DNA of 64,000 nt, from contig NC_068565.1 in assembly GCF_025698545.1 (NCBI RefSeq), positions 930,001 through 994,000 on the forward strand, written 5' to 3'. Numbering within the stretch: position 1 is the first letter of the stretch; each line of letters starts with the position of its first letter. The position numbers were made by a program, and so were the translations under genes. The stretch is from Gossypium raimondii. Taxonomy: Eukaryota > Streptophyta > Magnoliopsida > Malvales > Malvaceae. The notes under the pieces were generated by a model. It saw only the letters and a program-made list of their open reading frames with translations, ran no database searches and was not told where the DNA came from. This document shows positions 53,840 through 64,000 of this stretch, one piece after another.

Positions 53840-56486
53840 GATTCGATTTTATTTTTCCTCGTAAAAAAAGCAATCGAAGATGTTTCTCGGTAAGAAATGA
53901 GTTTAAAACAATGTTGAATTTGGAGGTGAGCAATTTTATCGGTTGATATACTTCATGTTTTTCAGTTTAGAGTTGTAGCATTTTGTTACATAAAATGCAA
54001 TATGAGATTTGCTTACAATTACTCCCTCTCTTTATACACATAATAATGAATTGGGTTCAACCAAACCAACCGGTTCATGGATCCTTCTTGACCTATGTTA
54101 TTATCAGGATTTCACTTGCTTGCCCCCTGTTTTATATTTGCAATTTGACACACACATACACGTAATTGTTTTCAGAGTTGGACTGGAACGGCCGGTCAAG
54201 TTGGTTGTACCGGGAATTGGATAGGGTACCAGTTTGGAATAAGGGGTTAGATTAATTGACCCTTGAACCGGTTAGACTGGTGGACAGGCTAGTTGAACTG
54301 TTTTTCTCAATTTTTTTTAATATTTTTTATTTAAATAATTTATTCAGTCGAATTGGGAACTGTTGGTTTGACCAGTTCGACCATCGATCTTGTTTTGAAA
54401 ATCTTAATGTGTATGTTGTAGGTTACCTACAAATCAGTACAAAATTAATTTTGATGGAATTAAAACCAGAGTAGTTAATTGCGGGTGAGCTTGTGAGTTT
54501 TAATTCGGATGGCTCAAACGCTCTTAAATGTACAATATTTTTTAACTCGTATTTGGTTTTCATATTTAACTCGTAGCATGACATGATTAAATGATCTTCT
54601 AAAAATGCTTCAAACTTGAAAAAAAACTTAGAAAAATTGTCAATATCCATTTAATATTCGAACCTAAATTCAAGTAAGATACTCATGTTCATTATTCTCC
54701 CTCAAAGGGTTTTCTGACTTACAATGCACTGATAGAGCTCGGCTTCTACGATAGGCACATGCTGTGTTTGGTGAAGTCCTTAGGGAACATAAGACATTAT
54801 CTTTAATGTTCTCTTCCACGGTAACTCACCTTCAAGAGCTTCTTTGACACATCTTGCGCAGATCCACCAGCTTAACCGGATTCTCATCTTCACATTTACT
54901 CTCACTGTTCTTAGAATTAAATTAGTGGTTGAACTAATTAGTCTAATTGATTTGATTGAAAAACCATTAAAAATAAAGAAAAAAAATGTTCAAACTCGAT
55001 TGAATTGGTTCATGCTGATTTATGAGTCAGTCAATCTAATCTTTTATTTTAAATTAATATGTCAATTTTTAATTTAACCAATCTAATTAATCAATTGGTC
55101 CGATTCTAAAAATAATATTGACTCTCCCTCAAAAGGGTTCTCCGTCATGCCATCATACTGTGCTAAAATATTTGACACAAATGTAGAACCCGAATAGTTA
55201 AAACAAAATACAGTGATAGAAGCTCTACCGTCATGGTGCTTTCGAAATGAAAAAAGAAAAAAGGGGACCCAAATCCTAAAATATCTCCACTTACTATTTA
55301 TACTGTTTAAAAATGTCCTTTCCCACAAAGTCCAATACCCAATCCACTTGCTTTGCGTAAAGCATAAGATAACAGAAGCGAAAAGCAAGTCTTTTCGTCA
55401 ATTCCTTTCCTTTGGTTTCATCGCCATTTTTGCTTTAGATTTTAATTTCTCTGTTTTGAGAGACCATAAACTAAAGCGATCATGGAATCCGGATTTATGG
55501 AAACATAGGGAACCACTCAGTCGATTCGATCAAGAAAGTGGCAAAAACTAGATTCTAGGTAAAAATTCTGACATTCTCACTCTTTTCTCTTCTTTTTTAT
55601 TCCACTTTTTTCGATTACTATAGGTTTTTTTTTTAAATGGTTAGATTCTGTTATTAGTCCCTATACTTTGTAAAAATTGTGAATTTAATCTTACACTTTC
55701 CAAATTGATCAATTTTAATCTCTATATTTTTTAGCAGTTAAATTTCCTTGGTTAGTATTGTACTATGCATGTAGTTGTATATTTAGTTGGTATTCTCTAA
55801 ATAGATCATTCTAATATATTTTTCGAAGTGAAATTTTTGACACAATTTTCATGCAAGCTGACCAAAAGCTTCTTAAGGATCCTTTCATCAGTGAAACTCC
55901 TTGTTGAGCAAACTGACTGTCAATATAATATGTTGTATACGACTAGTACCAGTTTGGTCAATGTCAATAGAATATGAATTCCATTTGCTTTTAGAATAAT
56001 TACTTTTATATTTATTTGATAATAATCATGGACCTCACAATTTTTATTAAATTTGTGGATGGATTAGGTTTGGACTGGACTAATTTCATTCTATTTAAAT
56101 TATTATTTAATTAATATCATTTTTATTTAAATTTAATTTAAAGATATGTGCTTGGGCAAAATGTCATACCCATTTTTCGGGTCAGGCCCTGGCCTAGAAA
56201 ATGGGTCCAAAATTCGGTTGAGGCCTGGCTCAGTCCATAATCAGCTCCAATTAATGATGACTGAAATTTTATAATTCGAAAAAGTATAAGAATTAAATAA
56301 AATAAAATTAAAATATAAAGATTAAATCTACAATTTTCGTAAAGTATAGGAATTGATAGCAGAATTTAACTAAAAAGAAATTATACTCTTTGATGTGTAG
56401 AGTAGAGAAACATGTTCTTTGAGACATTTCTTCAAACATTTGGAACATCGTTTAAAGTGTATTGTGCCTTTTGATTGCAGGAGAAA
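53840..56486. other. TOM40 3' UTR, repeats and SDE3-like 5' UTR
   Basis: The TOM40 3' UTR is followed by an 'accggt' repeat at 54060-54400. The SDE3-like leader exon probably ends at 55558 (TTCTAG|GTAAAA). Its leader intron 55559-56480 ends in TTGATTGCAG and is nearly filled by a palindromic repeat (55635-56372). Confidence 0.5.
55635..56372. mobile_element. Palindromic MITE with extra inner sequence (SDE3-like leader intron)
   Basis: Left end 'gattctgttattagtcccta' is mirrored by the right end 'gtataggaattgatagcaga'. Inner blocks 'aaaattgtgaatttaatc' and 'gattaaatctacaattttc' also pair. About 300 bp between 55850 and 56250 do not belong to the palindrome and look like later additions, one of them a 'gggtcaggccctggcc' repeat. 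Confidence 0.55.
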
Positions 56487-59400
56487 ATGTCTTGTTTTCC
56501 TGAGATCTTGAAGTGTATTCTGTGTTGTGAAGACGAGGATATTGGGATTATTGATAACCGAACTTCTTCCAGAGATGCTTTTAGTCGAACTTACAACACT
56601 TTTCATCGTAGTTCCTCCATAGGTGAATCGTATCGTAGTTCCCAAACTTGGAGTTACCCAACATCATCCCTAAGCTCATCACCCGGAAATGAGTGGCTAT
56701 ATAACATTCATTCATCTACAACTTCAACCAAACCATCTCAGTCCTCGGTTAAGCCGGTTCTATATCCTCCTAGTCCGCTGCCATCATTTAAAACGTCATT
56801 CACGGCCCAAAAACCATCTCCATCACCTAAAGGACTGACACCACCTAAATCAACCACACCGTCTCCGAAACCCTCTTCCTCGTCTTCTAAGCCATGTCCA
56901 TCCCTTAAGCCAACTCTATCGGAACTAGGGAAAGGAACGTACAAAGCAGTCTATCCAAAGGATGCGTTACCGATTTACATGATTCCGAAGGATATCGAGG
57001 ATTTAATCAAGAGAGACATTGTGCCTGAAGTTTTGGGATTGACATCACCTAAACCAACCACACCGTCTCCGAAACCCTCTTCATCGTCTTTTAAGCCAAG
57101 TCCATCCCTTAAGCCAACTCTATCGGAACTAGGGAAAGGAAAGTACAAAACACTCAATCCAGAGGATACATTACCGATTAAGCCGGTTCTATATCCTCCT
57201 AGTCCGCTGCCATCATTTAAAACATCATTCACGGCCCAAAAACCATCTCCATCACCTAAAGGACTGACACCACCTAAATCAACCACACCATCTCTGAAAC
57301 CCTCTTCATCGTCTTGTAAGCCAAGTCCATCCCTTAAGCCAACTCTATCGGAACTAGGGAAAGGAAAGTACAAAACAGTCGATCCAAAGGATATGTTACC
57401 GATTTACATGATTCCGAAGGATATCGAGGATTTAATCAAGAGAGACACTGTGCCTGAAATTTTGAAGAAGCCATTGTCTGCCTCTTCATATCAGGATTTC
57501 TTTGCAGCCCTTCTATATGCTGAGGATTCCTATATTGAGGTAATGAGATAGGTTTGCCGTTAATTAAGCAATGATTCATGAAGTACAAAGTGATGAAAAC
57601 TTACAATGGGCTTGATCGGATTTGATTTGAATTGTATTTTACCGTTTTTACTAAAAAAATGAGCAAATTATTTTGTGTATGTTGAATCAAAGAGCAAATT
57701 GTTTTTTTCAGTTAAAATCTGATGGAAGAATCAAACAGTTACACATAGCGTGCCACATGTACCTCATGTTGATTTAAATTTTTATCAGTAAAAATGGATT
57801 AAATTTTTTGTAGAACCAATTTGCTCTTTTGATTTAACCCGGCTACTAATACAATGGCCTCCACGACACTTTTACTAGAAATTCATCTCTATACCCCAAT
57901 TTTCAAATATGGGTAGACCCGGGTGTTGGAACGGATAGTGCAAGAAAAACAAGAAGGGAGAATGCTTTTGGCAATGACTGTCATCTAATCTAAGAACATT
58001 GTTCACTGACGTACTGGGCAAGTAAACTCAAAAAAAAAAATGGAAACGCAGAACATCATAGCTAGAAACTAATGAATGCTTTTTTCCCCCCTCTGAAACA
58101 GAAATGGAGCAGTTTTGCGTTGGAGAATGTATCCATGGAGTTCCATTCAGCAACAATCTCTCAAAAGTCGGGAGAAAACAAGCATTTGAAAGCAAGTAAA
58201 AAGATGGATGATAAAAGTTTTGCAGTATTTAAGGTGGATTCTCTTTCTAAGGCACGACCATTTCTTCTGTCAAGGGACTTCGTCTTTGCAAAACGTGTAG
58301 GCAAAGAAACCAAACCATTTCAGGTTTCGACTCTTACTCTTTGCATGATCATGCATGTACCATAATATCTAACATGATACCTTATTTGAGCTTTTCAGCC
58401 AAGACTTTATAGCATGGTGCATATGAGCTCAACCTTATTCCAAGATTCCATGTGTTTGGAGAATCTTTGGAGGATACTATATGCCCGGATATGCTTTCTA
58501 TATTGATATTGAACATTGGTACTTCAAGAAAAATGTTGGAGTAACATAGGGTTCAACAAACAATGCATTTAAGAATTAATTTTGCAGCTCCCTAGCTAGC
58601 TTGTCTATCAAGTGAATAATTGGGGGTGAATGTATTTCAGAGATCTCTCTATTATAGGAACTTTATCAAATTAGTCCTCTATTATTAAATGGATCAATTT
58701 AATCCCTTTACTATTAAAAAGAATCAAATGAAACCAAAATCAAATAGAGTTAACATTTACTATTTAACAGAGTTAATATTTTAAAAGTTTTGTAAATGAA
58801 ATCTTTTATTTGAAATTGAACTGCAATTGAAAAAATAAAATTTCAGACATTTTTATACCGTAAATGTTAACTCTGATACAATTTGGACATATTTTATTCC
58901 TTTTAATATTATAGGGACTAAATTGATCCATTTAACACTAGAAGGATTAATTTGATCCGTTCCCTATAATACAATGACTAATTTAGGGCATCTTAGCATT
59001 TTGCATTTGTTGCATAGTCTAGATTAATAATAATATATTTATATGGATGATTTCATGGAACTATTAACTCTATACCCTGCTGAACAACAAGAATATCATG
59101 TCATTCAACTAAATGTCTCATGCAAAGTTCCGGGAAATCCTCGTGATTTGACCTAAGTCTGCAAAATTCTTTGATGATGATGTGCAAAGTTCAAAATTCT
59201 CTTACCTCAAGTGTGTGATGATATGTTTTTCATTGATTCCATCATGTAGTCGAAGTTCGAAGTGTGAAAGGTCTTAAATCTTTTCTTTCTCCTTTGTTAC
59301 ATTCTTGTGTTTTTGTTGCAGGGTGTTATATATCGGGTTGTGAAGAGCACGTCCATACTAGTCGAATTCGGAGAGGAGTTTCATTCTCAGCATGATTCAA

Positions 59401-60284
59401 CCTGCAGATATAATATTAGTTTCTCGTTTAACAGAGTATGTTTGAAAAGGGCTCACCAAGCGATCGCAGCAGTGTCTGCTTCATTAATAGGAAAGTTCCT
59501 TTTCCCTAATTCTTTCTCCCTACATCCCATGCATAACTCGGAATATTATAATCTTTATGACCATAATCTCAATCTAGATGAAAAGTCTGCAGTTCATCGT
59601 ATTTTGAACATCCGAGGCCCTCCACCATTTCTAGTAAAGGGTCCTCTCTGTGCAACTTTCAACGGTAATTCCGAATCCATTTCAGAGCAACTTTCAAGAA
59701 CTGGACTAGTTGTTAAAGAAGCAGTGCTGCAAACTTATCTACGTCACCCGCAATCTAAAATCCTTGTCTGCGCACCTATAAATAGGACATGTGATGTGCT
59801 AACGAGAAGCTTGAAAAAAGACATTCCAGCTTCTGATATCTTCAGAGCCAATGCTGCATTCAGGGAGATAGAGGGGGTTCCTATCGATATTCTTCCGTCT
59901 TGCCTTTACAAATGGGATGCCGAATGTTTCAGTTGTCCTTCGCTCCATAAACTAAGGGAATTCCGAGTCATATTTTCAACTTTTGCAAGTAGTTATCGGC
60001 TGTACAATGCCGGCATATCTGCCGGACATTTTAGCCATATCTTTTTGGTGGATGCTTCTTCAGCTACTGAACCAGAGACACTGGTGGCTTTCGCTAACTT
60101 TGCTGATGACAGTACAACCGTGATAGTTACCGGTGCACCCGGAAATCGTTCAAGCACTGTCCGTTCAGATATTGCTAGGCAAAAGGGATTGAGAATATCA
60201 TACTTCGAAAGGCTTTACAAGCTTAGTCCATTCAAGAATGATGATCCAATGTTCATTGCACAGCTTAAGGACCGATCACTTTAG
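56487..60284 (+). CDS. SDE3/MOV10-like protein, truncated and lacking the ATP-binding motifs
   Basis: Exons 56487-57539, 58102-58323 and 59322-60284 give 745 residues in an unbroken frame. Residues 1-~300 are new to the family: MSCFPEILKCILCCED, then Pro/Ser/Lys-rich repeats. From about residue 300 it follows Arabidopsis SDE3 (LPIYMIPKDIEDLIKRD, ENVSMEF, GVIYRVV..FGEEFHSQH, LFPN) into RecA domain 1. There the Walker A loop GPPGTGKT is replaced by GPLCATFNGN (532-541), the Walker B DEAG by VDASS (668-672), and GDPRQLGP by GAPGNRSS (696-703). Motif Ia survives as ILVCAPIN. The protein stops at QLKDRSL, before RecA domain 2 and the GW-rich AGO-binding tail. It should not hydrolyse ATP. The long open frame argues for a retained or recently lost gene. 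Confidence 0.8.
56751..57466 (+). repeat. In-frame coding repeats in the SDE3-like N-terminus
   Basis: A ~287-bp block starting AAGCCGGTTCTATATCC at 56751 returns at 57180, 429 bp (143 codons) later. Between them sits an extra ~145-bp module, so the unit PKSTTPSPKPSSSS..SLKPTLSELGKG occurs three times. The copies are very similar, mostly single-base differences, which suggests recent unequal exchange. Confidence 0.9.
57635..57882. mobile_element. MITE family A copy 5 (SDE3-like intron 1)
   Basis: Contains the family words 'gaatcaaagagcaaatt', 'agcgtgccacatgtacctca', 'aaccaatttgctctttt' and the right end 'aatggcctccacgacacttt'. The left end is worn ('accgtttttactaaaaaaa'). No clear target duplication. 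Confidence 0.6.
58430..58560. repeat. Interspersed repeat family B, short copy (SDE3-like intron 2)
   Basis: Contains 'gtttggagaatctttggagg', 'atatgcccggatatgc' and 'tacttcaagaaaaatgttgg' followed by 'agtaacatag', in the order seen at 27250-27375. Confidence 0.5.
58640..58995. mobile_element. Palindromic MITE-like repeat (SDE3-like intron 2)
   Basis: Left 'attataggaactttatcaaa', 'attaaatggatcaattta' and 'gagttaacatttac' are mirrored by right 'gtaaatgttaactc', 'aaattgatccatttaac' and 'gatccgttccctataat'. About 350 bp, no coding frame. Confidence 0.6.
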
Positions 60285-60406
60285 GGCTATTGCTAGGCAG
60301 AAGGGATTGAGAATATCATACTTCGAAAGGCTTTGCAAGCTTAGTCCATTCAAGAATGATGATCCAATGTTCGTTGCACAGCTTAAGGACCGATCACTTT
60401 AGGGCT
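60171..60406 (+). repeat. 118-bp tandem duplication of the SDE3-like 3' end
   Basis: 60171-60288 and 60289-60406 are the same sequence with three single-base differences. The first copy ends the reading frame (TAG at 60282-60284); the second lies in the 3' UTR. Confidence 0.95.
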
Positions 60407-60823
60407 GTAAATGAACAAAGTGTTCAATTAACAATTCATGAACAAGCTTGTTCAGTTATTCTCATTAATAAGCTCATTTATGTTCATTTAAAACTCAATT
60501 AAAACTCTTTTATTGTATATTAATAAATTTGTTTTATTGTTTGAGTGTTTATATTATTTATTTATAATATGATTATTAATATTTATATTGATTATTTTAT
60601 ATCTAAAAATTAATATATGTTTATTTATGATTTTTTTAATTCATAAACATTATTTGTAAACATATTCAACTATATGTTAACGAATATATTCGTTTAACTT
60701 AACCAAATAAACATATATCGATTTGAAACTATTAACGAACATGAACCAAACACATACAAACTTAAAAATAAACAAACGAACATAAACAGAAATTTGTTCT
60801 TTTAAACTCGGTTCATTTACAAC
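60403..60823. mobile_element. MITE, 'GGGCTGTAAATGAAC' type, downstream of SDE3-like gene
   Basis: Starts AGGGCTGTAAATGAACAAAG and ends CGGTTCATTTACAAC, an imperfect terminal inverted repeat. The inside is AT-rich with 'gttcattt' and 'aaatgaac' words. About 420 bp. The first six bases of this end also appear in the first copy of the 118-bp duplication. Target duplication not found. Confidence 0.55.
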
Positions 60824-61084
60824 AAATGAACAGGTTAGCCAAAAAAGAAAAATCCAAGATTACAAGAGGCTAAAAAATTAAAAAAGGCGTCGTGAAATTG
60901 TGTGATGTTTCATTCTTAAATACTTATCCTACTTCTCTCTCACAACATATAAAGTTGCAGTCAAAAGACCTTCATCGATGAAAATTTCATCAATCATTCG
61001 GAATAAAATACGAATGACAGATTAGTAACCATAATATCTAAAAGAGTTCATAAACCTATTAATCAATTCAAAACATTAGCAAGA

Positions 61085-64000
61085 CTAGACATATTTCCCT
61101 CTATATTTCAGTTTTGATCCTTTACTTACTTTTGAATCACCAGACTCGGCATCTGCTGGACTGAAAACCGAAGAGTGAAGATTACCATTTTCTAACCATT
61201 TGAGATGATTCTCCCTGAATTCCAAATGTTTTATCCTAGCTGCCAAAGCGAGTTCCTCCATGTACAAAGATGTCTTTACCATGGTGAGTAAAACACGACT
61301 GTATCGTGAGCTGAGCATCTGTTCGGAAGTGGCAACTAACTTAAAACATGGATGTTCCGGGAAATGGGTTTCTACAGAACCATCTTCTCTCAACACAGGA
61401 TAGAAGAATACAAGCCTGCCACCCATTACGAGCATCCTAGCAGCAAGATCAAGCAAGTCATGGACACACTCAACTAGGGTATAAGTTGCAGTTGATGGTA
61501 TATGGTCTGCCCTTTTGTCATCAGGGACAGTGTAAGGGCTAACAATCCCCTTGAGTAATTTTCGACCACCAGACTTACGTCCACCGGCCCGAACACCGTA
61601 TGGGGGATCACAGATTATCCCATCAAACACCTATGCAAAAGCAAGAAGGGATACTTATAATCAAAGACACATGGAAGAGGCGACCATAAACAAACCAAAA
61701 TAATCTCTTATAAAACTTCAAATGATCCTCTCTAAGCACTCGTTCATGTGTGTTAGTGTTTTTCGATCAAAACAACACCACGAAGACTTATTGAGCTCAA
61801 AAGAATTAAGAAAAATGTTGATCAAAGAAGACCTATGAATTCAAAACAATTAAAAATAGGGTTATATCATTTTTGGGGGCCTGATCTTGGCAACTTTTCT
61901 CACGTTAGAGCCTGAACTTGGCAATTGTTCCCACATTGGGGCTTAAATTTTTTTTTGTCCAAGTTAGTCCTTGAAAACCATAAAGCTCAAGCTCCAATGT
62001 GGGAATAGCTGCCAAGTTCAAGCCTCAGATTTGAGAACAATTGCCAAGTTCAGGGACTAACTTGGACAAAAAAAAAAGATCAAGTCCCAATGTGGTAAAA
62101 ATTCCTTAATTCATGCCCGAATGTAGGAACAATTGCCAAGTTCAGAGCCTAACTTAGACCAAAAAGAATTTTAGATCCCAATATGATAATAGTTGCCAAG
62201 TTTAGGCCCCAAATAATGATTTAACCCTCAAAAATACACTAGCATATTTAACAGCAAGCAATCATACAAGAAATTACCTCCTTTAATCCAGGACGCCAAG
62301 GAGGAAGGTTGTTATCTGCCCTCAACAAACCAATTGGCATCGGTAATCCATACTACAATGCAGCAAATAAATATATATTCTCAAACACATCTATTGCATG
62401 TAGATAAAAACCAAAAACAAAAAGATGAATTGCTTATTATGTGGCACATTCACCTGTTTGAAGTTACTCCAGACATTACAATCAGGGCCACGTCCATCAC
62501 GAACTACTCTAATGTCGATATCTGCACCCTGAACAAATCCAAGAAGTTGTCAATAGACCAAAGTTACTGCACAAATGTTTGTCATATGATTTCCAAAAGA
62601 AAGTCATTGATTGATTGATTCAATGAATGAATATTTTGGACTAAATTGAGAAAATGCAATACCATTGTCATTGCTCCAAAGTGAGCAGCAGAAACAAGAA
62701 TGCTCCCAGTGCCAACGAAAGGGTCATAAACAAGTTTCCCAGGTGCAGCCTGAGCTTGATTGGCCATTAAGAAAGCCATTTCCGCATCCATTGCTGTTGG
62801 TCCAAGATAATTTCGGGTTTTCAATTGATACATTGGTATAAGTTTCCTGTCAGCTCCACCAATTTCCCTACCAAAGAATATTCTCCTTTTAACAACCGGT
62901 GGAAGTCCATTATTAGTCTCATTTTCATCAGTTTCCATTAGCCAAAAATTGTGATCTGGGTTCTTTAAATTAACTCGACCCTGCAAAAACAAGTCGATTG
63001 AGTGTTAGAACTTAGAAACCCATTATACAAAATTTACAGATATAAGCTATTCCAATTCTTCTTCTCATTTCCAAAATATAACAATTTTTTCCTTCTCTTA
63101 CATGCTTGGATGCAAGCTACACTAGTACCAACAAGCAGGGGTGTAATTGAGAAACTGATGCTTGCAAGCTACTCAAGTTCTACTCGAAAAAAACTCAAAC
63201 TTGATTTGGTAATTCTCAAGCCGAGCTCAAGTTATCAATTGAACTGAATTTGAGTTCAATAATAATGGCTCACGAGCCTTATTGAGCTTTTCATTTTTAA
63301 TATATATATTTAATATTTTATATTATTAGATTATGTTATTATCCTTAATATATATTATCAACCCTAAGCTTAATATTGAGCCGAGCTCGAGCTTGAATAT
63401 GTACAAGCTTAATTGAGCTTGAGTACAAAGCTCAATTATATCTCAAGCCAAGCTCGAGCTTAAAATTAGATGTTTGATCAAGCTTGAGCCAAGCATTTAG
63501 ATTCGAATTTTGAATGGAGCTCGAGCTTGTCATTATTCAAGCTCAGCTCAATTACACTCCTAGCAAGATATTAGGGTCAGGGTAAAAATAATTCAAATCC
63601 AACCTGATCATCTTCCAATCGAATTCTAGCCATCGAGCAGATTGAACTCAAGTATCTAACAGTGAACTCAAATAATTCGCAAATGCAAGCACAAACGATT
63701 GAACTATGAGAATTAAGCTTAATTTTTACTAACTCCTATTAAGCAAAGCTCGAGCATCTTTATCTCGAATCAAGCTTCACGACATTGATTTCAAGTTAAG
63801 CTCAAGCTCAACACTATTATGCATTAACATTTTATAAATAAACTGATTAATCAAACCTTGAAAGGAATATAGGAAAGCCCTTGAATCCGTTCATTCTGTT
63901 CCTGAAGACTCAATACTTTCCCAAAACTATCAACAGTAATCTTAAACGTACTTTCGTACTCCAAATATGGCAACTTCCGTTCATCTGGATAACTTTTCAC
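61085..64000 (-). CDS. TRM11: tRNA (guanine-10-N2) methyltransferase, TRM11 catalytic subunit, 3' part
   Basis: With the small zinc protein TRM112 this enzyme puts N2-methylguanosine at position 10 of cytosolic tRNAs. Visible exons (minus): 64000-63857 (open at the window edge), 62980-62663, 62528-62454, 62352-62278 and 61630-61085. All joins are in phase 0 and give 402 residues plus stop; the N-terminus lies outside. Motifs: LKTRNYLGPTAMDAEMA and DPFVGTGSILV (SAM-binding motif I), then DPPYGVRAG (catalytic motif IV, DPPY). The first visible part (YPDERKLPYLEYESTFKI) belongs to the THUMP-bearing half. Two repeats occupy introns. Confidence 0.94.
61858..62235. mobile_element. Palindromic MITE family E copy 2 (TRM11 last intron)
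   Basis: Left end GGGTTATATCATTTTTGGGG pairs with the right end CCCCAAATAATGATTTAACC. Multiple 'gaacttggcaattgttccca' blocks alternate in both directions. Flanks TAAAAATA and CAAAAATA match at 7 of 8 bases and may be the target duplication. Same family as 22105-22505. Confidence 0.65.
63137..63560. mobile_element. 'GAGCTCGAGCTTG' MITE (TRM11 intron)
   Basis: Ends AGGGGTGTAATTGAG and CTCAATTACACTCCT form a clear inverted repeat. The inside is dense in 'agctcgagcttga' words on both strands around an AT-rich centre. Part of the same vocabulary continues at 63718-63812, outside the right end. Confidence 0.6.

Noticed and set aside
55083-55551. 101- and 112-codon frames before the SDE3-like gene
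   Set aside because: They overlap the presumed promoter and leader exon, oppose each other and show no known domain.

Overview
The window is nuclear DNA of a flowering plant: spliced genes with GT..AG introns lie in AT-rich DNA packed with short palindromic transposon relics, and four products carry or probably carry organelle functions. The 585-residue HMG-CoA reductase at 19.8-22.9 kb matches, as far as I remember it, the cotton (Gossypium) HMG1 protein almost residue for residue, and the repeat families are of the kind common in cotton. I therefore read it as Gossypium or a close Malvaceae relative (inference).

Layout. 1-3.0 kb (-): 5' half of a tonoplast sugar transporter (TST2/TMT2 type). 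5.5-8.3 kb (-): four-exon gene for a probable plastid protein of unknown function. 10.4-15.2 kb (+): organellar glutamyl-tRNA synthetase, 13 exons. 15.2-19.8 kb: gene-poor repeats ending in the HMGR promoter. 19.8-22.9 kb (+): HMGR. 24.4-28.1 kb (+): HDA19-type histone deacetylase. 29.6-36.3 kb (-): katanin p80 (KTN80), 18 exons. 36.3-44.0 kb: gene-poor repeats with a LINE tail and several MITEs. 44.0-47.4 kb (+): PP6-type phosphatase catalytic subunit (FyPP). 49.1-49.4 kb (+): possible 80-residue secreted or membrane peptide. 50.1-53.8 kb (+): TOM40. 56.5-60.3 kb (+): an unusual SDE3/MOV10-like protein without a working ATP-binding site or second RecA domain. 61.1-64.0 kb (-): TRM11-type tRNA methyltransferase, 5' end outside the window.

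These are independent eukaryotic genes, not an operon or pathway cluster. Exon joins were worked out by hand from splice sites, phase and family knowledge; every coding join listed keeps frame, and predicted lengths (HMGR 585, HDA19 499, KTN80 847, FyPP 303, TOM40 311, GluRS 560 residues) fit the families.

I found no convincing new multi-gene system. The points most worth a second look are the ATPase-dead, truncated SDE3-like gene whose stop codon sits at a transposon junction and whose tail is duplicated; a 59-bp tandem duplication copying an exon end and its splice donor in FyPP; a pair of tRNA-derived SINE-like elements in the unknown plastid gene; twin in-frame splice acceptors in GluRS; a short repeat array in the KTN80 linker; and several MITEs with clear target-site duplications.
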